Below the pieces are notes generated by a model that saw nothing but the letters and a program-made list of their open reading frames with translations, was not told the DNA's origin and made no database searches. Below are positions 35,898-46,095 of a DNA stretch of 64,000 nucleotides, piece after piece. The stretch's first letter is position 1; each line of letters starts with the position of its first letter. Both the position numbers and the translations under genes were made by a program. The DNA is from Serratia proteamaculans (lineage in GTDB: Bacteria > Pseudomonadota > Gammaproteobacteria > Enterobacterales > Enterobacteriaceae), in contig NZ_SWDE01000001.1 in assembly GCF_013337185.1 (NCBI RefSeq), positions 1,426,001 to 1,490,000 on the forward strand. Reading direction: 5' to 3'.

Positions 35898-37316
35898 TTA
35901 ATAGGCAGACTTATTAATAAAACCTTTAAAAATAGTCAGAAAGACAATTTTAACGTCCAACCAGACACTCCAGTTACGAATATAGTCCAGATCGAACTCA
36001 ACACGTTTTTGCATTTTCTCCAGCGTGTCTGTTTCTCCACGCCAGCCATTGATCTGTGCCCAGCCAGTGATACCCGGCTTCATTTTATGGCGCAACATAT
36101 AGCCATTGATCAACTTTCTGTACTGCTCATTATGCGCAACCGCATGCGGTCTTGGTCCAACAATGGACATATCGCCTTTCAATACATTGACGAATTGTGG
36201 CAGTTCATCCAAAGAAGTGCGGCGTAAAAATGCCCCAACCGAGGTTAAGCGCGTGTCACCTTTTGTTGCCTGAACCACTTTGTCTCCATCCTCCATTACC
36301 GACATAGAGCGGAATTTCCAGACCTCAATGGCCTTGCCATCCATGCCATAACGGCGCTGTTTAAAGATCACCGGTCCCGAAGAGGTAAACTTCACCATAG
36401 CAGCAATTAACAGCAGCACAGGGGAGATAAACAGTAAAATGAAAACTGACAGGACAATATCTTCAATCCGTTTAATAACCTGGTTAATACCACTCATCGG
36501 AGTGTCAAACAGCGAAACAACAGGTACGCCGTTAATTTCTTCTGAGCGCGATTGCAAAATATTAAAGGTGAAAATATCGGGTATTAACATCACTGAACAG
36601 GTGGTATCGGAAAGGTCAGCAACCGTATCTTTGATTAACTTCTCTTGGTCCATGGACATGGCAATGTACACGCGGTCGATACGCCCGCTTTTGGCATCCT
36701 CAACCAATTGGCACAAATCTCCCCTGCGCTCAATCGTACTGTCCAGCGGGGAATTGTCATTGTCATAAATGCCAAGAACCTTAAAGCCCATCCAATGAGC
36801 ATCTCGTAATGACTCAGCAAGACGGATACCCACAGGCATCGCGCCCATTATCGCTACATTACGGGTGTTAAAACCTATGTTACGCATATAGCCAAGGAAT
36901 AATCGAATGACACTACGCGAAATGACCAGACCGCAACTCACCAACAAATACCATTGGATATAGACGGAATACTCATTGTTAAAGGCGCTGACCAGTGCGA
37001 CGGTGCCCGAAGTTAGAAGTAAGCTCAGTGACCAATTTTGTAAAATCAGCTGAACCTCGAGACCGGCACGGACGCCTCGCCATGAGCGATAGAAATCGGT
37101 AATACCGCCTATCATTTGAAAAATTACAATTGAAATCAACACCATAACCCAGTGCTGCATAATGAAATCAGCACCAGAAATCAGACAAGACAAGTACAAA
37201 CCGGCAAAAATAATGAAAATATCTGAAAAGCGCTGAATCATTGAGGTTAGGGAAGCATTAGTGTGCAATGCCCCTCGACGGAAACCGTTCATAGATAACT
37301 GCCTATTAACAATCAT
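35898..37316 (-). CDS. wcaJ: Undecaprenyl-phosphate sugar-1-phosphate transferase, WcaJ type
   Basis: A 472-residue polyisoprenyl-phosphate hexose-1-phosphate transferase that begins repeat-unit assembly by putting glucose-1-P (or galactose-1-P) on undecaprenyl phosphate. It has four N-terminal membrane helices, a central Rossmann-like domain (about 150-275), a reentrant hydrophobic segment (about 288-308) and the catalytic domain with KFRSM (334-338), SLDELPQ (368-374) and VGPRPHAV. WcaJ prefers UDP-glucose; the sugar is inferred. The start may be 37316 or 37292. Confidence 0.87.
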   Translation of the reverse strand: MIVNRQLSMNGFRRGALHTNASLTSMIQRFSDIFIIFAGLYLSCLISGADFIMQHWVMVLISIVIFQMIGGITDFYRSWRGVRAGLEVQLILQNWSLSLLLTSGTVALVSAFNNEYSVYIQWYLLVSCGLVISRSVIRLFLGYMRNIGFNTRNVAIMGAMPVGIRLAESLRDAHWMGFKVLGIYDNDNSPLDSTIERRGDLCQLVEDAKSGRIDRVYIAMSMDQEKLIKDTVADLSDTTCSVMLIPDIFTFNILQSRSEEINGVPVVSLFDTPMSGINQVIKRIEDIVLSVFILLFISPVLLLIAAMVKFTSSGPVIFKQRRYGMDGKAIEVWKFRSMSVMEDGDKVVQATKGDTRLTSVGAFLRRTSLDELPQFVNVLKGDMSIVGPRPHAVAHNEQYRKLINGYMLRHKMKPGITGWAQINGWRGETDTLEKMQKRVEFDLDYIRNWSVWLDVKIVFLTIFKGFINKSAY

Positions 37317-37365
37317 AGTATAGATGCCTTTTGTTAGTTTTCTCTGGTACCTATATCTCTTAACT

Positions 37366-37393
37366 TAGCTGAGCCATTCGTATGGCCCAGCTA
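37366..37393 (-). other. Stem-loop between manB and wcaJ
   Basis: TAGCTGAGCCA (37366-37376) pairs with TGGCCCAGCTA (37383-37393) with one internal mismatch. There is no U-tract on either strand. It lies in the 102-base manB-wcaJ gap. Confidence 0.5.
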
Positions 37394-37418
37394 TATAATA
37401 TAGCGTTAAACTCAGAGA

Positions 37419-38792
37419 TCATCTGCGCAGCAAGGCCAGTATTTCTTCTGTTTTTTGTTGCATTAATAGGGGATTAGCACGCGACTCAACATTTAATCGT
37501 ACAACTGGCTCAGTGTTGGAACTGCGCAAATTGAAACGCCAATCGGAAAACTCCAGACTAATGCCATCAGTGGTATCAAATGCCAGGGAAGTGGGCTGGT
37601 AACAATTCAACACTCTTTCAATTGCAGCCTGCGGATCCTGCAATTTGCTGTTGATTTCCCCCGACGCAGGGTATGCGGCCATACGGTCCTCAACCAATTG
37701 ACCCAATGTCTTATTCTTAATGCACAACAACTCAGCCACCAGTAGCCATGGGATCATGCCACTGTCGCAATAAGAGAACTCACGGAAGTAATGATGGGCG
37801 CTCATTTCCCCACCATAGACCGCATCTTCCAGACGCATACGCTCTTTTATAAAGGCGTGCCCCGTCTTCGACATTACCGGCACTCCACCTGCTTTCGTCA
37901 CTACGTCGATGGTGTTCCAGCTTAAACGCGGATCATGGATGATTTTTGCCCCATGCTCTTTTTCGAGGAACGCTTCAGCCAGCAAGCCAACGATATAATA
38001 TCCTTCGATAAAACCGCCGTGCTCGTCAAACAGGAAGCAGCGGTCAAAATCACCATCAAAAGCGATTCCCATATCCGCCTTATGCAGACGAACAGCCTGA
38101 GCGGTATCTTCACGACATTCAGGTAACAATGGATTAGGGATCCCATTGGGGAAATTGCCATCCGGCTGATGATGGACCTTGATAAATTCAACAGGTACCT
38201 GAAGCTGCTTAAAGCGAGCTTCGATAGCATCGATCACATGACCGGCAGCGCCATTGCCAGAGTTAACCACTAGCTTCAATGGCTTCAAATTAGCCGCATT
38301 TACATAACCCAGCAGGTGATCAACATAATCTTTCTCAATAGAGATCTTTTCATAGCTGCCGCGCTTATCTTTATCCACCGGTGCAAAGCTGTTCTGCTCC
38401 GCCAATCGTTGAATATCGCGAAGACCAGTATCACCACTGATGGGTTTCGCCTGGCTACGGACTAATTTCATACCATTATAATTCATAGGATTATGGCTGG
38501 CAGTAACTTCAACACCGCCATCAATACCTAAATGAAATGTGGCAAAATATATTTCCTCTGTGCCACTTACACCAATGTCTAATACATCCACACCAGAATC
38601 ACGCAGCCCTTCGGCCAGAGAAAGTTTGAGCTCCTCGCTGGTCAGTCGGATGTCCCCGCCAACAACGACGCTTTTTGGCTTCAAGAATTCTCCATACGCG
38701 CGACCTATACGATAAGCTATATCGTTATTTAGTTCTTCGCCCAGTTGTCCACGAATGTCGTATGCTTTAAAGCAGGTCAATGATTGTGACAT
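37419..38792 (-). CDS. manB: Phosphomannomutase
   Basis: A 457-residue enzyme of the alpha-D-phosphohexomutase family converting mannose 6-phosphate to mannose 1-phosphate. The phosphoserine loop is [13 protein letters not shown], the Mg loop is FDGDFDRCF, the sugar-specificity loop is [10 protein letters not shown] and the phosphate-binding end is RSSNTEP. The ATG at 38792 with AAGGAT upstream gives the length of E. coli CpsG. With ManC it makes GDP-mannose for this locus. Confidence 0.95.
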   Translation of the reverse strand: MSQSLTCFKAYDIRGQLGEELNNDIAYRIGRAYGEFLKPKSVVVGGDIRLTSEELKLSLAEGLRDSGVDVLDIGVSGTEEIYFATFHLGIDGGVEVTASHNPMNYNGMKLVRSQAKPISGDTGLRDIQRLAEQNSFAPVDKDKRGSYEKISIEKDYVDHLLGYVNAANLKPLKLVVNSGNGAAGHVIDAIEARFKQLQVPVEFIKVHHQPDGNFPNGIPNPLLPECREDTAQAVRLHKADMGIAFDGDFDRCFLFDEHGGFIEGYYIVGLLAEAFLEKEHGAKIIHDPRLSWNTIDVVTKAGGVPVMSKTGHAFIKERMRLEDAVYGGEMSAHHYFREFSYCDSGMIPWLLVAELLCIKNKTLGQLVEDRMAAYPASGEINSKLQDPQAAIERVLNCYQPTSLAFDTTDGISLEFSDWRFNLRSSNTEPVVRLNVESRANPLLMQQKTEEILALLRR

Positions 38793-38823
38793 GTTGAGAT
38801 CCTTACCCAAATATAAACCCGGC

Positions 38824-38849
38824 AGCGCTGTGCAAATGTCCACAGCGCT
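38824..38849 (-). other. Stem-loop between manC and manB
   Basis: AGCGCTGTG (38824-38832) and CACAGCGCT (38841-38849) form a perfect 9-base-pair stem with an eight-base loop in the 63-base gap after manC. It has no U-tract. Confidence 0.6.
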
Positions 38850-38855
38850 AAATTA

Positions 38856-40271
38856 TTAATTATGTTGAGTTGTATCGCCAATACGAACGATGTCGTCTTC
38901 ACCCAAATAGGCACCTGATTGAATTTCAATCAAATCCAGGGCGATTTTCCCCGGATTTTCGAGGGAGTGCTCAACACCCAACGGAATATAAATAGATTCA
39001 TTCTCGCTGATTAACTGTACTTTCCCGTTGGCATTGACTTTCGCCGTGCCAGAAACCACAACCCAGTGCTCTGAACGATGATGGTGCATTTGCAAAGACA
39101 GTTTCTCACCAGGTTTAACGGTAATACGACGAACCTGGAAGCGATCACCTTGTGCAATCGCATCGTGTTTACCCCATGGACGATAAACTTCGCGATGCTG
39201 TTTGCTTTCGGAGCGTTTCTGCTGTTTGAGCTGATTAACAATCTCCTTCACATCTTGAACTTTATCTTTGTTAGCAATTAGCACTGCGTCTTTGGTTTCT
39301 ACTACCACCAGGTTATCTACCCCAACCACAGCCACTAACTTATGTTCAGCACGGATGTAGTTATTAGAGCAGTTATGTTCCAGAACGTCGCCGAAGGTAG
39401 AGTTACCCTTGACATCTTTCTCACTAATTTCCCACAGGGCAGACCATGAACCCACATCATTCCAACCGGCATCTAACGGCACAACAACGGCATCTGCCGT
39501 CTGTTCCATTACCGCATAATCAACAGATTCATCAGGGCAGGCAATAAAGGCTTCGCGATCGACGCGAATAAAGTCCATATCCGGTGACAGGTGTGCCAAT
39601 GATTTTTTGCAGGCATCCAGAATATCAGGACGGAAACGCTCCAATTCTTCTAAATAGCGGCTAGCTTTGAACAGGAACATACCGCTGTTCCATAAGTAAT
39701 CACCACTATCCAGATACTGCTGAGCTGTCTCAAGGTTAGGTTTTTCTACAAAACGCGATACGCCACAGATACTGGAACCATCAACACTGGTACCTTTTTG
39801 AATGTAGCCATAACCCGTCTCAGGACCTGTTGGCACAATACCGAAAGTCGCTAGTTTGCCTGCTTCAGCATAGGGTATCGCCTGATTTACCGCCTCGCGG
39901 AAAATAGCCTCGTCCTGAATAACGTGGTCCGCAGCCAATACCAGCATCAGAGGATCATCACCGTTAGAAACAGCCTGCAGTGCAGCAAGTGCAATTGCCG
40001 GAGCAGTATTACGTCCCACGGGTTCCAAAATAATATTATGCGACAAACGAGTAATCTGGCGCAGTTGCTCTGCAACAATAAAGCGGTGTTCTTCGTTACA
40101 GATCACAAGAGGATTAATAATGTCTAACCCTTTAAGACGCATCACCGTAGTTTGCAGCATTGAGAATTCATTGCACAAAGCTAAAAACTGTTTTGGGAAT
40201 AACTCACGGGACAGTGGCCATAGACGACTTCCCGTTCCCCCAGCCATGATAACAGGATAAAGGTTACTCAT
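38856..40271 (-). CDS. manC: Mannose-1-phosphate guanylyltransferase / mannose-6-phosphate isomerase
   Basis: A 471-residue bifunctional type II enzyme. The N-terminal guanylyltransferase (about 1-350) opens with [20 protein letters not shown]; the C-terminal cupin isomerase domain carries [17 protein letters not shown]. It makes mannose 6-phosphate from fructose 6-phosphate and GDP-mannose from mannose 1-phosphate. The ATG at 40271 gives the standard N terminus. No gmd/fcl is present, so GDP-mannose rather than GDP-fucose is likely the final donor. Confidence 0.95.
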   Translation of the reverse strand: MSNLYPVIMAGGTGSRLWPLSRELFPKQFLALCNEFSMLQTTVMRLKGLDIINPLVICNEEHRFIVAEQLRQITRLSHNIILEPVGRNTAPAIALAALQAVSNGDDPLMLVLAADHVIQDEAIFREAVNQAIPYAEAGKLATFGIVPTGPETGYGYIQKGTSVDGSSICGVSRFVEKPNLETAQQYLDSGDYLWNSGMFLFKASRYLEELERFRPDILDACKKSLAHLSPDMDFIRVDREAFIACPDESVDYAVMEQTADAVVVPLDAGWNDVGSWSALWEISEKDVKGNSTFGDVLEHNCSNNYIRAEHKLVAVVGVDNLVVVETKDAVLIANKDKVQDVKEIVNQLKQQKRSESKQHREVYRPWGKHDAIAQGDRFQVRRITVKPGEKLSLQMHHHRSEHWVVVSGTAKVNANGKVQLISENESIYIPLGVEHSLENPGKIALDLIEIQSGAYLGEDDIVRIGDTTQHN

Positions 40272-40349
40272 TTTTACTCTCACTGATTAAATACAAATAG
40301 GAATTTAGCGTGAATTAACAATAGAACACAGAAATAAAGAACATTAACT

Positions 40350-40381
40350 ACAGATGATAATCCCCAGAGAATATCATCTGT
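40350..40381 (-). other. Stem-loop at the end of the 40374-41438 glycosyltransferase gene
   Basis: ACAGATGATA (40350-40359) and TATCATCTGT (40372-40381) form a perfect 10-base-pair stem that includes the glycosyltransferase stop codon. It has no U-tract. It precedes manC by about 80 bases. Confidence 0.6.
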
Positions 40382-41438
40382 ATAGATGGTAAGTATTTGA
40401 GACCATTTTTTCAGAAGTGAAATTGGCGCAATAAAAATCTATACAGGACACTTTCATCGACGCCCAATCTTCTTTACCGCGCGTGCTTAGTATATCCACA
40501 GCTTCATCGACATTATTGGTCGTAAACAGGTAACCCGTAACCCCTTCACTGACGACTTCTGGCAAAGAGCTGCACCTACTGGCAACTACAGGTAAACCAT
40601 AACTCTCTGCTTCAACGGCAACCAGACCAAATGACTCCCAGCGACTCGGCATTAACAAAACGTCAGAATGAGCAAAATAAGGGGCTATTTCAGAAGAGGA
40701 CAACCAGCCTTTATAATTAATTCGCGCATGCTGTGGTGGCTGTTCTTTTGAATGAACATTACCACCAATGACAGTTATTAAAAATTTATCGTCTAACTTT
40801 GAGGCAATATCTGTAACCAGATCAAAACCTTTTTGATAGTCAAATCGCCCCACGAATAATATATTAATCTTATCTGACGAATAAGGAGTAGTATAGTCAG
40901 CGGCGGGCATTGGGGGTTCTACCCCATTATAAACCACGGTTAAATTAGCTGAATCCATCCCCACATCAAGAGCAATTTTCTTCTCATACTCACTAGTGCA
41001 AATGATCACATCAGTATTTTTTTGTAAAAACTTTTCTATGCGAATATATATTTTCTTTTTCTTTTCGGAGGTATCCATCAAAAATGAAAATGCGTGCGGG
41101 CAATAAATTATTTTGGGTTTGCACGTCATTCTTATCAGAGGAGTAAGCAATCGACAGATCACACCGGCAAAGGTACTGTGAATATGGATAACTTCCGGTT
41201 TTTCTTTGCGAACCACTCGAATATAATTTATCGCCAATGAAATAAATGAAGGAATATTTCTTCCCGTACGGGAGAATTTCTTCAACTTACTTTCAGGGAA
41301 AACACCTATTTCTCCGCTCTGGCTATCCGGTAACAAACAATAAAAATCAAATTCATCATTTGGCTGAACGAGTTGCCTGATAACTGTTGCGACTCCACCC
41401 TTCACCGTTTCGGCAACATGCAACACTTTTTTTTTCAT
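40374..41438 (-). CDS. GT4 glycosyltransferase
   Basis: A 354-residue GT-B transferase of family 4. The donor half has ILFVGRFDYQKGFDLV and ESFGLVAVEAESYGLPVVAS, which contains the EX7E motif. The N-terminal GGVATVIRQL acceptor-side loop is typical. Its start overlaps the upstream glycosyltransferase stop by four bases (ATGA). It is adjacent to manC/manB, so mannosyl transfer is plausible but unproven. Confidence 0.85.
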   Translation of the reverse strand: MKKKVLHVAETVKGGVATVIRQLVQPNDEFDFYCLLPDSQSGEIGVFPESKLKKFSRTGRNIPSFISLAINYIRVVRKEKPEVIHIHSTFAGVICRLLTPLIRMTCKPKIIYCPHAFSFLMDTSEKKKKIYIRIEKFLQKNTDVIICTSEYEKKIALDVGMDSANLTVVYNGVEPPMPAADYTTPYSSDKINILFVGRFDYQKGFDLVTDIASKLDDKFLITVIGGNVHSKEQPPQHARINYKGWLSSSEIAPYFAHSDVLLMPSRWESFGLVAVEAESYGLPVVASRCSSLPEVVSEGVTGYLFTTNNVDEAVDILSTRGKEDWASMKVSCIDFYCANFTSEKMVSNTYHLYR

Positions 41439-42493
41439 TGAGCAGCTCTCATAATGATTTTATTCAAGTTTTCAGCAGAACGCATCCAATCGAAACGCCT
41501 TACATTCTCAAAACCCTTAGTAATTAAACTCTGGCGCAGTGCATCATCTTGAACAATCCGCTCTAGTGCATGCTTCATTTCAGGAATATTTTCCGGGTCA
41601 AAGTACAGCACGCTATCCGCCAGTACCTCGGGCAGAGAGGCCTTATTGGATGAAACAACCGCGCAACCGCAAGCCTGAGCCTCCAACGGTGGAATGCCAA
41701 ACCCTTCATATAGTGAAGGAAAAACAAAGGCTCTGGCATTAGAATACAATTCAACAAGGCTTTCATCGCTCACACGGCCAACAAACTCTATATTATCAGC
41801 CAGCATTGCATCTGGAGAAAAATTCACACCTGCAAAGTTTTTATTCGCGGAGCCAATAATTTTCAACACAACTTCTTGGTTGTTTCTCATTTGCGTGAAT
41901 GCGCTAACCAGGCCATGGAAATTTTTATGATAATTTGGTGAAGAAACAGCCAACAGATAAGGTTTCGCTTCACTAGCCTCCTGTAACTCAGGTTGAAACT
42001 GGCTAGCAACAGCATTATTTATTACATGAATATTATTTAATGGATAGTTGAATGCTGCATGAAGTTCCTTTTTTGAGAACTCGCTAACCGTCAACAAAGC
42101 TTTGCTTGAACGTAGCATCAAAGGAACAAAGTTATTATAAACAAAACGAAATTTCGCAGAATAACTTTGCGGATAGTGTTTATAAATAACATCATGGTGA
42201 GTAACGAATTTATTACTATAAAAAACGGGAGCCGTATTACATAGGTTTATCAACAAAGGGCTTCCCTGCTTACGCAAAAAGGAGGGTAACTCTAATTGCT
42301 CCCATAGATGGCCACTTTTATTACCTATAATCTTAACATTCAACTGAGAGGCAACTTCAGCGTGTATAATATTTCCTGGGGAGAGGAAAACGACATCATC
42401 CCTAATTTTACTTAATGCTAAGCTGATCTCTTGAGCAAACCGCTGAACGCCCGTTAAGTCCTGCGTTAAAAATCGCGCATTGACATAAATCAT
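41435..42493 (-). CDS. GT4 glycosyltransferase, mannosyltransferase-like
   Basis: A 352-residue GT-B transferase. The opening MIYVNARFLTQDLTGVQRFA resembles mannosyl/rhamnosyltransferases of the WbaZ/MtfB type; the C-terminal half has FPSLYEGFGIPPLEAQACG with the EX7E pair and LYFDPENIPEM. Translationally coupled to the next GT4 gene. GDP-mannose is the most likely donor given the pathway genes nearby; the linkage cannot be read. Confidence 0.85.
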   Translation of the reverse strand: MIYVNARFLTQDLTGVQRFAQEISLALSKIRDDVVFLSPGNIIHAEVASQLNVKIIGNKSGHLWEQLELPSFLRKQGSPLLINLCNTAPVFYSNKFVTHHDVIYKHYPQSYSAKFRFVYNNFVPLMLRSSKALLTVSEFSKKELHAAFNYPLNNIHVINNAVASQFQPELQEASEAKPYLLAVSSPNYHKNFHGLVSAFTQMRNNQEVVLKIIGSANKNFAGVNFSPDAMLADNIEFVGRVSDESLVELYSNARAFVFPSLYEGFGIPPLEAQACGCAVVSSNKASLPEVLADSVLYFDPENIPEMKHALERIVQDDALRQSLITKGFENVRRFDWMRSAENLNKIIMRAAQ

Positions 42494-42526
42494 TATCTAC
42501 CTCATGCCATTCAAATAATATCCGTG

Positions 42527-43861
42527 TCAATGTGATAGGTGAACACGGCCAAGAGTCTTTTCCGATCTCTTGGCAATACTACCCTCAGGTTTTCTGACCG
42601 ATAGTAACAAAATCGATATTATTATCGGGAATATGTACCCTGGATAGTTTGTTAGTGGGTTGTTGTAAACGAAATTCATCGACAGTGATATCATCCAATA
42701 CAAATATACACTGGGATTAAGTCCACGCCGAGTACGCTGGTAAAGAATACCGAGAATTAACGACGCCACAATAACCAAGAAAATAATACCCAAATTTCCG
42801 TAATTAGAAAGCATATAGATATACATACTATCCAAGGGGATAGAGTTGGTATTATCATCGCCGACGACGGCATTACCATTCACTGCATAACCCGCACCGA
42901 TAAAAGGCGAGTAACCGCTGTCAGCACGTACCGCCTCGATGTTCACCGTTCTAAGCAAAATGCTATTCTCTGCGTAGGCATTTTCCTTAGGGAATATCAT
43001 CTCATAAATACTGTAATTCGTTGTTGTGACGTAGAAAAACAACGACAAGACCATTGTCACCATTGTTACAATGTTCAAACTAAAACGCTGTGAGAAGAAG
43101 CGTCGAGAGATCAGGAACATAATATACAGAAGCGCCATGATTATGGCTGTTTTAGACGTAGAAAACGCGATTCCAACAACAATAAGTAATATGTATTTTT
43201 TCCGATGTTTTGCGCTAACGAAAGGCGTCAGTACTAACGCAAAGAAAAGATATTCACTTAAGCTAAATGGACCGGTAAGCAGGCCGAAAGCACGAAGCTG
43301 TCCCTGAATTGTACGCAACAACAGCCCATATTCTTTACCAAACTGCGTCAACTGCGGGCCTGGGTCAAAACCAATAACCGCGTACAACAACCCAGCCAGA
43401 CTGGATTCCGCAACAGCAAAGAGCGCATTTAATACGGCAAAAATTATATAGTACTTGATAACCTTTGTGACAATCTCAACCCGCTCATCATATTCAAACA
43501 GGAGTAAAACGGCAGCAAAGAAAAATGAACCAAAGGTCAACAATTCTAAACGGAATTGCACTATGGCGCGGAAAAAGTCGAATCGGCCTGATAGCATACT
43601 CAAAAGGATAAACACTAATGAAAATACGACCATCGACAAAAATAAAATCAATATACTCCGGCACTGAGCGGACACGCGTGGGTTTCGAGCAAAAAGCAGA
43701 ATCAACACAAAGACGGGGACGGCCATGGCAAAGAAATCTTTATACAGCAAAAGTGCCCTGGTCGACATGTACGCAACGACAGTCACAATCCCATTCAATG
43801 ACAGCAATGTCATATACATTAATAACAGGAAAACAACCAGCGATTTTGTCGATACTCTCAT
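42527..43861 (-). CDS. wzy: Wzy-type polysaccharide polymerase
   Basis: A 444-residue integral membrane protein with roughly ten to twelve hydrophobic segments and a large extracytoplasmic loop in its second half (about 270-345), the pattern of Wzy/O-antigen-ligase-family polymerases. It would join repeat units in the periplasm. Sequence identity among Wzy proteins is low, so the assignment rests on topology plus the locus holding wzx, wza, wzb and wzc and no other candidate. It overlaps the upstream GT4 gene by one base. Confidence 0.8.
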   Translation of the reverse strand: MRVSTKSLVVFLLLMYMTLLSLNGIVTVVAYMSTRALLLYKDFFAMAVPVFVLILLFARNPRVSAQCRSILILFLSMVVFSLVFILLSMLSGRFDFFRAIVQFRLELLTFGSFFFAAVLLLFEYDERVEIVTKVIKYYIIFAVLNALFAVAESSLAGLLYAVIGFDPGPQLTQFGKEYGLLLRTIQGQLRAFGLLTGPFSLSEYLFFALVLTPFVSAKHRKKYILLIVVGIAFSTSKTAIIMALLYIMFLISRRFFSQRFSLNIVTMVTMVLSLFFYVTTTNYSIYEMIFPKENAYAENSILLRTVNIEAVRADSGYSPFIGAGYAVNGNAVVGDDNTNSIPLDSMYIYMLSNYGNLGIIFLVIVASLILGILYQRTRRGLNPSVYLYWMISLSMNFVYNNPLTNYPGYIFPIIISILLLSVRKPEGSIAKRSEKTLGRVHLSH

Positions 43862-45000
43862 TATTGTCCTCTGTACACACTTTCGTAACTGCTGGCTATT
43901 TTTTCACTCTCAAAAAACGAGCTCTGCAGCTTATTATTATTTTCTCGAACGGCCTTTACCGCCCCTGAGACAGAAAAATCTTTCAATTCGAAAATATTAT
44001 CATAAAAAGCAGCAATTTCGGTAACACCACCGCTGAAGGTAGTATACACAACCTTACCAGAGATAGCCGATTCCGCAACCGCACGGCCAAAGGGTTCATT
44101 CCAACGTGTTGGTAGCACTACCGCATCGACCTGTGCCATAAAATCTTCAATCTTGATAAACCCGAGTAAATTGACCCCGGCCTCAATCGCCAGAGCCTTC
44201 ATCCGCTCACCAGAAATATCGTTATTAAATCTACCCGCAGCATAAAACTCTACCTGAGGATCCTGAATGCCTTGCCTGGCCAGCAGACAGAATTCGTCAA
44301 ATCCCTTATCCTCAGTCAAACGACCGACAAAACCAATTCTAACCTTTTCACTCGCAGTTGCAGAAAATGCTATAGCGGCAACTGGGTTATAGATATAAGT
44401 ATGCTGTGCATGGCAAGCAAACCCATTATCTTTGTGTAAAGCTGAAATATACTTACTGATGCCAACGAAAGCATCAACGTGCTGACTGGCTTTTTTCTTG
44501 AAATATGAGGTAATGATCACAGCTCGGCTTTTTACATCCATATTCATCCCATGTTTAAATAAAGTCCCATTAGGATGGAATAAGTAATAATCACGAGTCG
44601 TGTGAACCACTCGTGCACCAAGCTTTTTAGCCACTCGCCACACTGCAACAGAAAAACCACTCAGGTTGTTGGTGTGTACCACATCAGGAGAAAAAGCTTT
44701 CAATTCAGCACGTACCAAACTCGCCATAAATGGGTTGTATGAGTCAAGCAAATGCCAGACTGCTTTTTTCAGCTTGCCGGCCACCTGCTTTTGAAACGGC
44801 CAATACAGATTCTTTAATGGGAAGTACACAATGCTTACACCATTTAGTGAATCATGTTTAATTTCATCACCTTCATGAAGACAAAATACACGCACCTGAT
44901 GACCAGCACTCTGCAGGCTTTCAGCCAGCATTTGTACGGATACCTCTGCGCCACCAATTTTGTAGGGAGCATAAAGTGTATTTATTAAAGCAATCTTCAT
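43861..45000 (-). CDS. GT4 glycosyltransferase
   Basis: A 379-residue GT-B transferase of family 4. The N-terminal LYAPYKIGGAEVSVQMLAESL and the C-terminal IGFVGRLTEDKGFDEF and EPFGRAVAESAISG segments define the family. The last carries the EX7E motif. Third GT4 of the locus, directly upstream of wzy and downstream of the sialyltransferase-like gene. The donor is unknown. Confidence 0.85.
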   Translation of the reverse strand: MKIALINTLYAPYKIGGAEVSVQMLAESLQSAGHQVRVFCLHEGDEIKHDSLNGVSIVYFPLKNLYWPFQKQVAGKLKKAVWHLLDSYNPFMASLVRAELKAFSPDVVHTNNLSGFSVAVWRVAKKLGARVVHTTRDYYLFHPNGTLFKHGMNMDVKSRAVIITSYFKKKASQHVDAFVGISKYISALHKDNGFACHAQHTYIYNPVAAIAFSATASEKVRIGFVGRLTEDKGFDEFCLLARQGIQDPQVEFYAAGRFNNDISGERMKALAIEAGVNLLGFIKIEDFMAQVDAVVLPTRWNEPFGRAVAESAISGKVVYTTFSGGVTEIAAFYDNIFELKDFSVSGAVKAVRENNNKLQSSFFESEKIASSYESVYRGQ

Positions 45001-45030
45001 TTGTTGACCACCACAGGGAATTTTATAAAA

Positions 45031-46047
45031 TCAAAATTTATCTTTAATCAGAGTGATATCTGCACTCTCATAAGTCTCATAATTTTTATAGATTGCGTCA
45101 ACGAATCCTACCCACTCCGGTGACAGCACTTTTTTATCAAGAACATAAGCCGTTATTTTTATTTTTTCATCATAGATTTTAATCAGGTTGTCATATAACG
45201 AAGAATAAAAACCAGCTATTGAGGCTACATTCTCGCCCATAACTATGGGATAAACCTCAAATGGGAAGTCGAGACGTCTAACCTCAACATGCTGTCTAAT
45301 AGCATCGATTTTCTCTTCCCGCTCGCGTCGATGTGGAATATATACTAACTCAACGCCTTCTTGATTCAATTTCAGGTCGTCGATCATTTTCAACGTTAGT
45401 TCTATATCATCAACTGAAGTCACCCCAGCTTCGTAAAGCGGCGTTCCGATAATGAATACCTTATTATCTCCCTGCGGCAGGGCAGCCAACTTCAGTTTGA
45501 AATTCTGATAATTATGTTTAACTATTCTGTCTTGTTGAGCGATATTGTTTTCAATGTTGTATACCGAGAAAAAGGTAATTTTCTCTCGCTCATTATTGGC
45601 CATACCTAAAGACTTAAGAAAAATAGACTTGGCGATATCTCTTACAGTAACGTTATTAGAACGTTTAATCCGGAGTGTAGCCGTACCGTCATCCAACAAG
45701 ACAATATTTCTTTTAGGGAACTTGTTGGCCAACATCCAGAATACTCTTGCGCGGTATTCACCTGCGATCAATGTCACATTCTCTTTCGCGCTGACGTCTG
45801 ACTTAACGCTCTTTAATTCCTTCCTGATATCGAGCACTTTACCTAAGTACCCTTCGACATCAATTGTTTTCAACGCCTTGTGTCTGATCATCTTCAATAA
45901 ATACACGATCTGGCCATGATTCAATGCTGAGTTGGCCGAACGTTTATTCACGATCAGTAAATCGAGAGTGATGTTCTTAACATCTAAATACTCGATCAGG
46001 TTAAAAGCCTGCAATGGTGACTCTATATACGCAATGTGCTTACTCAT
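45031..46047 (-). CDS. Sialyltransferase-like GT-B protein, probable nonulosonate transferase
   Basis: A 338-residue protein without a membrane segment. Three spaced motifs recall the bacterial sialyltransferase families GT52/GT38: an acidic-acidic-Gly triplet (LLDDGTATL, Asp119-Gly121), a histidine motif (YIPHRRE, His239) and a serine pair (FYSSLY, Ser282-Ser283). The N-terminal IESPLQAFNLIEYL also fits those families. In classical members the histidine is followed by proline; here it is preceded by it. With CMP-sugar genes in the same operon, transfer of a CMP-nonulosonate is the best guess. Another GT-B role cannot be excluded. Confidence 0.62.
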   Translation of the reverse strand: MSKHIAYIESPLQAFNLIEYLDVKNITLDLLIVNKRSANSALNHGQIVYLLKMIRHKALKTIDVEGYLGKVLDIRKELKSVKSDVSAKENVTLIAGEYRARVFWMLANKFPKRNIVLLDDGTATLRIKRSNNVTVRDIAKSIFLKSLGMANNEREKITFFSVYNIENNIAQQDRIVKHNYQNFKLKLAALPQGDNKVFIIGTPLYEAGVTSVDDIELTLKMIDDLKLNQEGVELVYIPHRREREEKIDAIRQHVEVRRLDFPFEVYPIVMGENVASIAGFYSSLYDNLIKIYDEKIKITAYVLDKKVLSPEWVGFVDAIYKNYETYESADITLIKDKF

Positions 46048-46095
46048 ATTTCTGATATCCGGTTATGGCTGCTGATGCAAACTTCCAAGCACTAC

